A stretch of DNA of 64,000 nucleotides, taken from positions 24,148-88,147 of the forward strand of contig JAVXUO010002499.1 in the NCBI GenBank assembly GCA_033065855.1, in the 5' to 3' direction. The notes beneath the pieces were generated by a model, which saw nothing but the letters and a program-made list of their open reading frames with translations, had not been told where the DNA came from and made no database searches. Position 1 is the first letter of the stretch, and every line of letters begins with the position of its first letter. Source of the stretch: Escallonia rubra (taxonomy: Eukaryota; Streptophyta; Magnoliopsida; Escalloniales; Escalloniaceae). Positions 33,125 through 45,140 of the stretch are shown here, piece after piece. The translations under genes and the position numbers were made by a program.

Positions 33125-34870
33125 ATTCCTATACAACAAAGAGTTACGAGGGCTACCAGCTAGGGCCTTATCCATACCATGTAAGAGGAGGACTACTCGA
33201 GTGAACAAGAAGGGACTAGTGCCATGCGTCTCCAAGACCAACCACTAACTACTGCACCTGACGTGCAAGTCGCAGTCACTGCGGCCATCCAACAGTTCAC
33301 TCCCACTATAGCCAACCTACAAGACTCACAGACCGCTCTTATGACCGCCATAATGAAAATGCAAAAATCCAAACAAGCGATGGCCTCACAGCAAATCGTT
33401 CCACCAATCCAGCCTACAGGACCTGGGCCGTTCCCTGACGCCGTCCAGGCCCCAGTGTCGCGACCACCGCCGCTTTGAACGTCCAGACCCCTGGAGGTAG
33501 GACTCGCGACATCTTCCCTGCCTGTAGCTGACACACCGCATCCTGTGATGCCATCACACAGATCGCAACTGGACCTTGGACCAGTGTTGCAACAAGTCCT
33601 CCCTATTGTTGCACCTCAACATGTTCCAGCCAGAAGCTCTTCTGAAACTCACGAATCCATTGAGATGGATCCTAACCCCTACCCAACGGAGCCACATCAA
33701 ACAACCGGCCAAGTGGTGGATATGTCTCACCCACCCACCCATGCCCCCATACACTTGCCATTATCAGCACTTGTCATATATTATCCTTATGTTGTTCCTG
33801 CTCATCAAGTTGCCCCGTTAGAGGGCTCGCGGAGCCCCAGCTAGCCATCATCCATTAGTTGGCCAGGAAGAACCATCCCCCCATTATGTCTCCAAAACCG
33901 AATTTGACGCACTCCTCCACCGACTGTCACATCATTCTGTACCCGACTCATCAGCTTGATTGACAGGCCATGCGCCATATGCCAACGAGATAGCTATCAT
34001 ATATACCATACACACTCAAATACATGCAACCCACCTTTGTGCTCTTTAACAGATGTGAGGGCAACACCTGTGAGCACTTAATAAGATTTGCTGGCTCATT
34101 GGAGCAATATGGCCCGAGCGATAGTTTGAAACTAAGGGAGTTTCACAAGTCCCTCACAGGCTTAGCATACACTTGGTATCATCAGATCCCTACGGGGACA
34201 GTCCATTCTTGGAGTGAAAATGGTCCAACTATTCTTAGACAAATTCCACTACGAAGCTGAACGAGTCACTATTGTGGACATCGATCGCAGACGCTAGAAT
34301 CCTGGCGAAAACTTAACCAAATATGTGCACCATTTTCACCTTAAATTCCTCGAGTGTACATATTTCAGTAAGGATGAGACATTGGTTCACATATGCATCA
34401 AAAACATGAATGACATATGCCGAGTGCACATCGAGAACCTGCAGGAGAGCTCATGGGGACACCTCAAGAAAACAGCCTGTCGTACTTACGAGACAGTCGG
34501 CCCTGTCAAACCGTGGAAGCCTCTCCCGCATAATGCACTGCTGGCCTCAGCAGACACATCCAGCACTCAGCGCAAAAACGAAATCAACAACAGCAACAAC
34601 AGTTACAGTGGCTTTAAGCGTCAGTTCCAAGATAGGGACCCACGCTCCGACAAGCGAAGACAACGGGAGACTGGCCTCGCCTATCCATGTGATTTGAATG
34701 GGTGGCCAATGACAACAATTTCCAACTGCCACCCATGCGGATCCACATCACGGATGAAAAAAAGACCAGACCCAACTACTTTCATTTCCATCAAGCCCTT
34801 GGCCATCATCTCCAAGACTGCAATGGGCTGCGAGCTATCTTTGCAAAATAGGTCACGTCAGGCGACCTCC
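33125..34870 (+). pseudogene. Decayed gag of element 3
   Basis: Homologous to the Gag at 4274-6013. The start codon position carries ATT (33125) and a stop follows soon after. Recognisable pieces are at 33224-33478 (QVAVTAAIQQF), 33545-33844, 34024-34260 (LIRFAGSLEQY, LREFHKSLTGLAYTWYHQIP) and 34325 on. A frame break falls at about 34218, inside the conserved tryptophan-serine region. The C-terminal knuckle region near 34776-34820 is in another frame. It cannot make a full Gag. Confidence 0.82.
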
Positions 34871-34889
34871 AGCTACGGAAGCACAACGA

Positions 34890-35757
34890 TGTGCATAAGA
34901 ACCCTTACCCATACCACGGTAACAACAATCGGGAGCATCAGATGCTCATGGCTGTTACTGACCGCATCGAGTCTATCGTCCCCGAAGCTCTTACGGAGGT
35001 CTTTCCTAAGATTAAAGGCTTTTTTTTATGAAATAGGGTTTTCACCCGCATTACGAACTTATCTCTCAAACTGTCTGATTGCGGTCACCATAGGCCTCGG
35101 TCCCAAATGTTTCGCCTCCCAAGCCGAACTCAAACATATCCCTTCTATCGCCTTCATTTTCTCAGACGAGGATTCACCACCAATCGAACAACATAACCGA
35201 CCGATGTACCTCGAATGCACCGTTCATGGCATGGGCTTCCGCCGCGCCTTAGTAGACTGCGGCGCCTCAATCAACATCATGCCTCTCATCAGCTTGCAAC
35301 GGGCCGGCATTCCCCCAAGAAAAATCATCCGCGACCCCATCAAGATTACTTGCTTTGGGCAGGGTCCCTAGTTGACCCTTGCCATATCACTGTCGACCTC
35401 ATGGTCAAAACTGTCCGTCGTGACACTAATTTTCACGTGATAGACAGCGAGTCTGCCTTCCACCTCCTGCTTGGACGACCGTGGATTCATGTTAACAAGG
35501 TCGTTCCCTCAACGTACCACCAGTGTGTGAAACTGGTGGCCGGTCCTGTGGGACATGAGGTAGCAATGACAATCCCCGCAACCAAGGCCCCCTTCGAATG
35601 TGCCGAATCTTACTTCGCCGAGGACTCCTTCTTCACTAAGCTTACTGAGGATGGTGAGAATGCTACTCATATACATTCAACCAAGTTGCCAAATTGGGAT
35701 GAGCTGTATGGAAACAAATCTCCCAAGTTCAAGAAAAGTAACAAGAACAAAGGATGA
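34890..35757 (+). pseudogene. Decayed aspartic protease region of element 3
   Basis: Retropepsin-like segment that would cut the polyprotein. The N-terminal half lies in the frame ending at 35371 and holds the active-site region LVDCGASINIMPL, which deviates from the usual D-S/T-G. The C-terminal half is in a different frame (35370-35757) and holds HVIDSESAFHLLLGRPWIH, the typical flap/end motif of plant Ty3 proteases. A single small indel near 35360-35370 separates them. Confidence 0.78.
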
Positions 35758-35889
35758 ACTTCAGCGCCGTCGCCCGCTGTCACCACCAACTCACCGCCTT
35801 AATCCCCCAAGTCCAAGAAACAAATGTCTGAACCCACCTTCCAACGCATCATCAAAGATGGAAAAATGATCTACCAGTTATGACGGTGT

Positions 35890-37540
35890 GCGGGGGCTCC
35901 AGGTGGTCTGTCATCTGACCCCCTCGACCCCGACCTGCCCACAGAGATAGAATGGTGCTGCACGGCTGAGCATTGTCAGCCAAACCCCGAGCTTACCCCG
36001 GGCACTGACCCGCCCTGCTACGAAGACAGCCCTACACCGCAAGCCAAAGATCTTGAAGAAATCAACCTGGCACACCCGGGAGAGGAACCACGACTGCCAT
36101 ACAGTGGCACAAAACTTGCCCCAGGCCAAAGAGAGGAATTGGTTACCCTCATTCGCGAATATCGTGATGTATTGGCATGAATTTGCAACGAGATGCCTGG
36201 ATTGGACCCTGCCTTGGTGACGCACCATCTCAACGTTGCTACTGGATCCAACCCTGTCCGACAGTACCCATGGTCTTTTCGCCCCGAGCTCGAATTGAAG
36301 ATCAAACAAGAGATAGAGCGACTTCTGCAAGCTGACTTTATTTAGCCAATTACTCACCCCATATGACTGGCTAATGTTGTCCCTGTCCAACAAAAGAGCG
36401 GCCAAGTCCACGTTGGTATTGACTTTCACTACTTGAACAAAACATGCCCTAAAGATGAGTTTCCACTACCCAATATCGACATGCTTACGGAGGCTGCCGC
36501 CGGACAGGAGACCTTGTCCTTCATGGACGGTTTCGCCGGCTACAACCAAATTCGAATAAATCCGGGCGATTGTGCCAAGAAAGCCTTTTGGACTCCAACG
36601 GATAACTTTTGTTGGAAAGTCATGCCCTTCGGTCTCAAGAATGCGAGTGCTACCTATCAGAGGGCCATGACAACCTTCTTCCATGACATGATACACCGTA
36701 CGGTGGAAGACTATGTTGACAATCTCATCATCAAGTCTAAGAAGGAAAGCGAGCACCTCGCTGACCTCCGAGCAGTCTTTGATCGTTGTCGCCAGTACAA
36801 CATGCGGATGAACCCACTGAAATGTACCTTTGGAGTCTCCTTCGACTAATTCCTCTACTTCTTGGTCAGTCGACAGAGCATCGACATTGACCCTTCTAAG
36901 GCCGCCTCCATTCAAGAGATGCCCCCACCCAAAAGCACCAAACAGTTGAAGAGCTTCCTCGGTAAGGTTTCTTACCTCCGTCGATTCATCCCTGCATTGA
37001 CCGAACTTATCACACCCTTCCAGCATTTGACGCGCAAGAGCGCACCGTGGAGTTGGGGTGCGCACCGTGGAGTTGGGGTGCGCCCCAACAACAAGCCTTC
37101 GAATAGATCAAAGCGGTCATCATGTCATCGCAGACCATGGTCGTGCCACAACGAGGTATCCTCCTCTTGCGGTACTTGACCTCCACCCCCAGGTCCATAG
37201 GGGCATTGCTTGCCCAAGAGATAGATGGAGTGGATCGTCCAGTTTATTATCTCAGTCAGTCCATCAGGGGACCCGAAGCCAATTACTCTGAGCTCGAAAA
37301 GCACTGCTTAGCCTTGGTCTACGCCTCGCAGAAATTCAGACACTACTTTTTGTCATACCAAATCACACTTGTCACCAAGGCTGATCCACTACAATACATG
37401 CTCACGCGCCCTGCCCTGTCGGGCCGCCGTACATGCTGGTTATTGCTATTGGCTGAGTTCGGCCTATCCTTCAAGAATCCTATAGCTATGTGGAGCCAAG
37501 CACTTGCAGACCTCCTAGCCTTTTTCCCACGCCAACAGTA
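35890..37540 (+). pseudogene. Decayed reverse transcriptase and RNase H of element 3
   Basis: RT is in one frame from about 35890 to 37060, with in-frame stops at 36178, 36343, 36364 and 36847. Motifs seen: VGIDFHYLNK, FPLPNID, FMDGFAGYNQI, MPFGLKNASATYQR, and the catalytic box as YVDN (36712-36723), where the second aspartate expected in YxDD is asparagine. A 20-bp tandem duplication at 37041-37080 shifts the frame; after it a stop at 37104 and the RT-linked RNase H (RPVYYLSQSIRGPEANYSEL, to about 37540) follow. Both the stops and the catalytic change make it inactive. Confidence 0.87.
37041..37080 (+). repeat. Perfect 20-bp tandem duplication in RT/RNase H
   Basis: CGCACCGTGGAGTTGGGGTG occurs twice in a row. 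The second copy shifts the downstream frame by two and is the only frameshift between about 35890 and 39677. Confidence 0.92.
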
Positions 37541-37559
37541 TGAACCAACCTCAGATCAA

Positions 37560-38126
37560 TTGCCTGGGGAGGAAACGGCTCTGATCTCTGACCTAGATGA
37601 ATTATGGACGCTTGAGTTTGACGGCTCCGCCCCTAGCAAAGGTCCTAATGGAGCTCCCCTCCGGCAAGGGGGTGCTGGTATAGTCCTTCGCAATCCGCAG
37701 GGTGTTACCACATCCCTATCCTTCAAACTTACATTCCCGGTATCTAACAATGAAGTCGAGTATGAGGCCCTTGTCATCGGTCTCATGCTAGTTATCAGCA
37801 TGGGGGCTAAATCATTATGCATAAAGAGGGACTCAAACTTGATCATGAAGCAGGCTGACGGGGAGTTCACGGTTAAGGAGCAAACTTTGGCACCTTATCG
37901 CGCCCTGGTACAACACTTGGAGGGAAGACTTGGCCATGTCCAATATGAACATCATAACAGATGCCACAACCGACATGCAGACATCTTGGCCATGATCGCA
38001 TCAAAGATAGAAGTTGACGGTGAACAGCGCATGCTAACCATTATCAGAAGGATAACACCATGCATAACATTGAATTTAGTCCCAAAGGACACTACTGCAG
38101 ACGATTGGAGGCAGCCAATCATCGAC
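37560..38126 (+). pseudogene. Second (archaeal-type) RNase H of element 3
   Basis: Continuous with the preceding RNase H in the frame 37122-38129. It has all four expected acidic positions: LEFDGSAP, NNEVEYEALVIGL, KRDSNLI and NRHADILAMIAS. An additional RNase H of this kind between RT-RNase H and integrase is diagnostic for the Tat lineage of plant Ty3/gypsy elements. The domain itself is uninterrupted, but the frame stops at 38127, so the polyprotein would end before integrase. Confidence 0.87.
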
Positions 38127-38130
38127 TAAC

Positions 38131-39677
38131 TTAAGGCGACATCTCTTGCTTCTGCCTCTACCCTCACAGATTTCTTGATGTTGGGAGACGTCTTGTACAG
38201 ACGATGTCCCGGAGGCACTCTGGCCAGGTGTTTGGCCCGAAAAAAAGCAAAGCACAAACTACAGCTGGGCCATCAGAAGTGTTGTGGCCTCGATGGTCCC
38301 CCTCTATACCGTCGCCTCCAGCGCATGGGCCTCTTTTGGCCATCCATGGCCAAAGATGCTTCAGATGTACAATGGGATTGTTTCGAATGCCTATATGCTC
38401 CAGATAGCGCGAAAGCTCTTATCATCAACGTCGAGGGTGACTAGCGTCAGCCCTTCATCCAATATCTATCTCATGGGATTCAACCATCTGACCGTAGCTC
38501 GGCACGATCCATCAAATGCAAATCGGTCAGATATTTTGTAACGGAAGGCGAGCCGTTCCGCATAGGGTTTTTGGGGCACACCCTGCGATGCTTGCAAGGT
38601 GCCCATGCTGTGGAAGTAATTAATGAAGTGCACAATGGTGCTTGTAGGGAGCATCAAGGATCGCAAAAGATGTAGGCAGAACTCCTAAGGTTGGGATACT
38701 ATTGGCTGACTATGGAATCCGATTCCATCTCTCATGTCCGACATTGCCAACCCTCTCAGAGACACGCTGACAGAATGCACACACCGACGTCTGACCTTTG
38801 TATGATTATGGCCCCCTAGCCATTTCACTCTTGGGCTCTCGACCTCATCGGCCCCATACACCAGCCATCGAAAGGTCACATATGGATCATGGTCGCGACG
38901 GAGCATTTCACAAAATGGGTAGAAACCATACCTCTTCGAAAAGCCACGGGGGGCGCCATCGCCAACTTTTTGCGTGATCACAACATATGTCGCTTCGGCA
39001 TCCCCCGGTGCATCATCTCTGACAACGGCACACCATTCATCAACCGGGATGTTTAGACTCTTATGGAAGCAGACGACATCAACCACACCACATCGACCCC
39101 TTATTATCCGCAAGGCAATGGTCAAGCTGAAGCCTCCAACAAAACTCTATTGAGTGTATTGTCACAAATGGTCCATGACGCAAGCGGCTCCTGGTCTAAA
39201 AAGCTAAGCCTTGCCCTTTGGGCTTACAAAACTTCTAGGCACACAGCCATGAAGGCCACACCTTTTTCCCTTGTCTACGGGGATGAATGTGTGGTACCAG
39301 CCGAGATTGCAGTCACCTCGGCTCGACTATCCCTCAGCAGTGATCTCGGGGAGGAGGAAACCAGAATGGTTGCCCTTGAGGGCCTTGATGAAAAAAGAGC
39401 CAACGCCATGCGCCGAATGAAAAAATATCACGAACAACTTGTCAAAGCCTACGGGAAGACAGTCAAGCCTCGCTCATTCGTAGAAGGTGACCTTGTCCTC
39501 CAAGCCGCCAAGCATGTACATGCCAACCTGTCAGCCCCTAAGTTCACACCCAACTGGGAAGGACCATTTGAAGTGCATACAATTAAAAGCAATGGTTCTT
39601 ACCTTTTGCTCAATCCCGATGATGGACAGATCATAGCCCCTGTCAACGGTCGCTGCCTGAAGAAGTATTATGCATGA
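38131..39677 (+). pseudogene. Decayed integrase of element 3
   Basis: All in one frame, with in-frame TAG stops at 38442, 38673, 38817 and 39054 and no frameshift. Two zinc-binding-like modules precede the core: 38175-38440 (GGTLARCLARKK, LYRRLQRMGLFWPSM) and 38445-38790 (HNGACREHQGSQKM, LRLGYYWLTMESD). The core has WALDLIGPI, IISDNGTPFIN and YYPQGNGQAEASNKTLL, giving the three acidic catalytic positions. 39480-39660 is the C-terminal chromosome-binding region (GPFEVHTIKSNGSYLL). Natural end at 39677. Confidence 0.87.
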
Positions 39678-39878
39678 CCAGCTGCAGATTGTTCCCCCCA
39701 GCCCTACCCACCCACAATTTAGAACATTTACACAACATTTTTTGTATATGCACACATGTTTTTGAATTGTAACTTTTGTTGCTTATTACAAGTTCTTCTT
39801 TATGTAATGACATTTTGCTCCAAATACTATCAATACACAATCATTTTGCTACATACGTTTGTACTTAGCATACACTTA
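39678..39878 (+). other. Post-integrase non-coding stretch
   Basis: AT-rich, no gene. It is the element 3 sequence between integrase and the CACTA insertion and continues at 45162 after it. Confidence 0.6.
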
Positions 39879-39895
39879 TTGCACTACAAGAAAAC

Positions 39896-40240
39896 AGGCT
39901 TTTAGCGACGGGGAAATGCGTCGCTAAAAGCCCAAAATCCGTCGCTAAAAGAATTAGCGACGGATTCACCGTCGCTAAAAATCCCTCGTATAAAAGCCCG
40001 TCACTAATAGTTTAGCGACGGAATTTTTAAATCCGTCGCTAAATATGTCATTTTTACCGACGAATTTATTTTTTATTAGCGACAGATATTCAGTCGCTAA
40101 TTATATTTTTAGAATTTTCATTTATTTTCTTTTTTATCAAATTAGCGACGGATTAAATATTTTAGCGATGGAATATTCCGTCGCTAAATAACTTATTGTA
40201 GGAATACTTTTAGCGACGGAATTAATCCGTCGCCAAAAGT
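39896..40240. repeat. CACTA subterminal repeats, left
   Basis: About a dozen copies of TTTAGCGACGG / CCGTCGCTAAA in both orientations, often as adjacent inverted pairs. In CACTA elements such subterminal motifs are binding sites of the element-encoded accessory protein. Confidence 0.85.
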
Positions 40241-40548
40241 CAATTTTTTTTTGAATTTTTTTTTTATTTTTCAATTACCCAGACCTGTAATACAATTTTC
40301 AATTCTCAACAACAACACGCAATAATCGATACAGAAAGAAATATATATAATCGATTATAAAAAATATTTATTATAAAAAAAACTCATACATGTACAAGCC
40401 GGGAACCGGATACAGCCGGTTAGGAGAGGGGAGAAGAGTACAAGCCGAGCGCGGGGGGGGGGGGAAGCTAGGAACGGGCACGGGAAGGGGCTCATCAGGG
40501 GTTGCCGAGTCCTGGATCTGGATCCTGCTGATCCGGGGTCGGCTCGGC

Positions 40549-41805
40549 TTATCCAGCAGTGCCCTGCTCCCTGATCATCCTCACCACCACTGTAGCAATG
40601 CGCTGGATCTCCTTGTCGTCCAACTGAGGACGAGGAGCCGGTGTCTGTGGAGGGGCAGCAGGGGGTGAGGACGCTCCTATCACGGCACGAGCAGTCGTGC
40701 TAGGCAGGTCGCGTATGCGGCCTTTCGGCCGATTCACGACCTCCGGCGTATCCAGCCATCGCTTCAACCCCCCCGTACTCGCAGTCGTACTAGTGGACGC
40801 TGATGGCTGTCCGGACTGCTACTCGGACCCCCTTAGCTGTTCATACGAGGCCTGCAAAAATAGTGGTTTAACGATATGTTAGGGCATTAATTAACGAAAC
40901 GGACATTGAGGATAGAAAGAAAAAACATTAACAACTTAAATAAATTGACTCACATCGATCCGCCGGGCAATATCTGAAATATAGTCGCCCGCCCGGTGCA
41001 TCTCGTCCTTGTCTTTCTTCCGCACGTGCGTCTGAGTATAGGTCAGAGCTATGACCTGATCCTTCTCCAGATCCGGGTGCTCGACCGCGTTCATGTGTCG
41101 GACGATGTCGTGTGGCACCGACCCCCCCGTGTGCGTCGGATCTCTGTTCTGTCTGTTTTCAGCCCCGCTCTTACTCTTGGCGTCCCAACCTGGATCCGCA
41201 GCCCACCGATCTATCATCTCCCCCCATACACGGTGAGATATCCAATGTGGGGGATATCTCGTCATGTCCGTCATCGGGGCACCCGCGGGCAGCACTTTCT
41301 TCGCCTGGTCCCGTGCATTGCGGTAATTCAACTGTAATAACCTACTAACCGCAGACAGACGTGTGTGTTTCGGAGCTCCATCCCACAGCGGCTCTTCCGC
41401 AGCTCTCAACAACTCATAAAACTGATGAACCCCCTCGTTCGGCGGTTGTGGACTGTCGTCACCCCAGTCAACATTAGCATGCCCAGCATCCATAATCATA
41501 TCTCGGTCATCATAACGTGCCTCCTCCCTAACTTCAGTTTGAGTAGTCGGGTTGGACGACAATACTATCGTTTCCCCGTGCTGCGTCCACCTTGTGTATC
41601 CACCCATAAAACCGTACCGACGAAGATGCCATTTTACTTCAATTCTTTTTCTCCAGTGCAACAACTCACATCTACCGCACGGACACCTTATCTTATCAAG
41701 GTCAACATGTGCAGGATGCGCATAAGCGAAGTCGAGAAATTCGTCAACGCGATACTCAAAATCTTCAGCATTCTTCCTTTTCATCCAACTTCGATCGACT
41801 GACAT
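40549..41805 (-). pseudogene. CACTA transposase-associated gene, two exons, one stop
   Basis: Exon 1 runs 41805-40954 (284 codons). It has the transposase-associated domain at residues 1-75 (SWMKRKNAEDFEYRVDEFL, CPCGRC, LRRYGFMGGY) and a later region with ALTYTQTHVRKKDKDE, as in plant En/Spm proteins. A GTGAGT donor follows at 40953 and a TTTGCAG acceptor at 40852; the 102-bp intron joins the frames in phase 0 (...RRID|ASYEQLRGSE). Exon 2 (40851-40549) has one in-frame TAG at 40821-40819, then LKRWLDTPEVVNRPKGRI to the stop. Apart from that stop it is complete. The catalytic transposase gene is absent. Confidence 0.82.
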
Positions 41806-42595
41806 GACGACTGAATTATCGTACTGTATACCACCTTCAATTATGACCAGTGAGTAGGCATTGCCGATGTAAATATGACTGCATGAATGTTACAACATGT
41901 CTACATATTTCCCCTCCACTCTTCAACAGGTAGTGGTCCTATCCCATTCAGAAAAGCACATGTTTATAAAACAGTTTTTAACTCATGCTTAGTCCCATGT
42001 CTGTGAAAAATTCGGCAGCACCTCCCCGCATTTCTCCAAGTACACGACATCGATTAGGTGTTCTAACATTCATCTAACCTTGCTCAAGAAGGTTTGACGG
42101 ATGTTAGAAAACCAGATCTGTATGCACCCGGAGAAACACACGAGAACGTGTACCAAATATCCACGACATAGAACACAAAGCATGAATCAAACACTGTTTT
42201 ATAAACAATTAGTTTTTCCAAATTGTCCAAACTGGACATCCAAAGGCTCATTACAAAGCATTACTTTGTAATGAGTACCTTTGAACGGGAACTAAGGGTT
42301 TCTATGCATACATGCGTTCAGAAATTGATAACATATGCAAGAATCTTTCCAAAATATCAAAACTGCAGAAAGATCGTTACATATGTTACCAATTCCACAT
42401 TAAATAGAATTCGTTGGCAACGAGTTGAACCATCTCGTTGCCAATGGACTTCTCAAAACAACAACTAATATAAAGAAGGCAGGGTTTGTAAACAACGAGT
42501 AATTGAACATTCTCTGGGTAATATGGAGTAATTATGGGAAGGACAAGGGCTAATTAGGGCTAACTGTGTTATTAGGGTTAATTACGAGTATTAAT

Positions 42596-43030
42596 TATAG
42601 CTAATTAGGGTTGATTAGGACTAATTAGGGTTATTTAGTCCTAATTAGGGTTTAATTGTGCCGAGTAGTGCTGATTAGTCCTAATTAGGCTTAATTGGGT
42701 TATGTTAGGACTAATTCATGCTAATGAGGGCTAGTTTGGCCTAATTATAGCTAATTAGGGTTGATTAGGACTAATTAGGGTTATTTAGTCCTAATTAGGG
42801 TTTAATTGTGCCGAGTAGTGTTGATTAGTCCTAATTAGGCTTAATTGGGTTATGTTAGGGCTAATTAATGTTAATGAGGGCTAGTTTCGGATAATTATAG
42901 CTAATTAGGGTTGATTAGGACTAATTACGGTTATTTAGTCCTAATTAGGGTTTAATTGTGTCGAGTAGTGTTGATTAGTCCTAATTAGCGCTAATTAGGC
43001 TTAATTGGGTTATGTTAGTGCAAATTACGA
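42596..43030. repeat. 150-bp tandem repeat, about 3 copies
   Basis: TATAGCTAATTAGGGTTGAT begins units at 42596, 42746 and 42896, exactly 150 bp apart. Each unit is itself made of short CTAATTAGGG / TTAGTCCTAATTAGG motifs. The third unit diverges towards its end. Confidence 0.87.
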
Positions 43031-43639
43031 CTAATTAGGCTAACTATAATCAATATGCGCGTAATTGGGTTCATTTTGGCTAATTTGGGGTAATTACAGC
43101 TACTTTGATTTTCATTAGGTTCTTAGGGTTAATTAAAACTAATTAGGCTCGTTAGAGCTAATTAATTAGGGTTAATTGATTTATTAAAATATTTATTTTT
43201 TAAATGTCGAACACCGTCGATCAGACGTGGTGTCCGTGTCTGCGCTAACTAACAGGTATCTCAATCCAATTGGGTCCCATCCTCCGTCAACAATCTCAAT
43301 TCTCAATTCTCAAATGCCGCCCAATGCAATAAAAATTAACAAAAATCACACATTCAATCCAATTGGGTCCCATCCTCCGTTAATAATCTCAATATCTCAA
43401 ATGCTCAATGCACAATTAACAATCTAAAATCATCAATTAACAACCTAAAATCATCAATTAATAATCGCAATTACTTCAAATGCACAGCTAATAACCTAAA
43501 ATCATCAATTAACAACCTAAAATCACAGATCAATAATCACAATTCTCAAATACACAATTAACAACCTAAAATTATCAAACAAATTATCAATGTTCAAATA
43601 GGAAAAAATTGTTCAAAATGCACATATCTGATGCGCTTG

Positions 43640-44350
43640 AATTATTTCAATTTAGGGTTCGATTATATTAGGGCATTCAATTTAGGGTTCAATTAGTTTA
43701 ATTTAGGGTTCGGTTCGATCACGGGCATTCAATTTAGGGTTTAATTAGGGTTCAATTACATCAATTTATGGTTCAATTAGGAGGTTCTATTGAATCAATT
43801 TAGGGTTCGGTTGATTTGGGGCATTCAATTTAGGGTTCAATTTAGGTTTCAGTTGGATTAGGGCATTCAATTTAGGGTTCAATTAGGGGTTAATTTAGGG
43901 TTCGATTCGATTAGGGCATTCAATTTAGGGTTCGATTGGTTAGATTAGGAATAATTACGGTTTGATTAGGAATAATTGGGAACAAATTAAGGATAGTTAG
44001 GGTTTATCCGGGCTAGTTATGCTTTAATTAGGGTTTAGGGTTTAAGGTTAACCGGTTCAAACAGGTTTAATCGGAGCTAATTACGGTTAATTGGTTCAAT
44101 TAGGGCTAATCAGGGCTAATTAGGGTTTATTGGTTCAATTAGGGTAAATCGGGATTAATTAGGGCTTATTGGTTAGATTAGGTTGAATCGGGGTTCATTA
44201 CAATTAATTGGTTCAGTTAGGGTTAATTCGTTCAATTAGGGTTACGCGGGGTTAATTACTGTTAATTGGTTAGATTAGGGATAATTACGGTTTGATTAGG
44301 GTTAATTTGGTTCAATTAGGGTTACTTGGGAACAAATTAGGGATAATTAG
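43640..44350. repeat. CAATTTAGGGTT and CAATTAGGG degenerate repeats
   Basis: Many irregular copies of ATTCAATTTAGGGTTC and TTCAATTAGGG. They contain TTTAGGG, the plant telomere unit, but never in uninterrupted tandem, so this is internal CACTA filler and not telomeric DNA. Confidence 0.7.
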
Positions 44351-44852
44351 GGTTTAATCGTTACAATTACATTACAACAAATTAAATTCAATTACATTAT
44401 AGCAAATCAAATACAATTACATTACAATAGATTAACTACAATTACATTATAACAATAGATTTAATGCGATAAATAATTTCTAGCATACAATTACATTATA
44501 ACAATAGATTAATTCAATACGATAAATAATTTCTAACCGGGAAAAAAGTGAGTTCAGGCAGTGGTGGTGCGAGGTGGATGACGACAGTGGCGCACAGAAG
44601 GCAGCGTCAGAGGGTGGTGGTGCGGCGAAGGGGGACGAACTGTGGCGATGGTGGTGTGACTGTGAGGTGGTTGTGGCAGTAGTGGGGTAGCTGCGAGGCG
44701 GCGATGTGGCAATGGGGACGATAGATCTGAGGGGAGAGGGAAGGGCGGTGTGGTGGTGGCGGGGGGGCCTATCGCCGGAGTGGGGGGCTGGTGGGGAGGG
44801 ACGGAGGCGGGGGCCTGTCGCCGGCGTGGGGGGCTGGTGGGGAGGAAAGACG

Positions 44853-44889
<37 letters not shown>

Positions 44890-44905
44890 CTGGGTATTTA
44901 AGAAC

Positions 44906-45140
44906 ACATTTAGCGACGGACTTGTCCCGTCGCTAAAGATCCGTCGGTAAAACCATTTAGCAACGGTTTATACCGTCGTTAAAAAACCGTCGTTAAACGT
45001 CTGTCGGGAATGGTTTTACCGACGGATTAGTCCGTCGGTAAAATATTTTTTTGGACAACGTTTTTACCCACGGAAATTCCGTTGCTGAAAACACCTTTAG
45101 CGACGAAAGTCGTTCCGTCGCTAAAAGTCCGTCGCTAAAA
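44906..45140. repeat. CACTA subterminal repeats, right
   Basis: About ten TTTAGCGACGGA-type units in both orientations (TTTAGCGACGG, CCGTCGCTAAA and variants such as TTTACCGACGG and AACCGTCGTTAAA), matching the left end. A GA microsatellite (44855-44886) lies just inside. Confidence 0.83.

Noticed and set aside
43640-44350. Interstitial telomere
   Set aside because: TTTAGGG words are present but never in uninterrupted tandem; they are part of CAATTTAGGGTTC filler inside the CACTA element.
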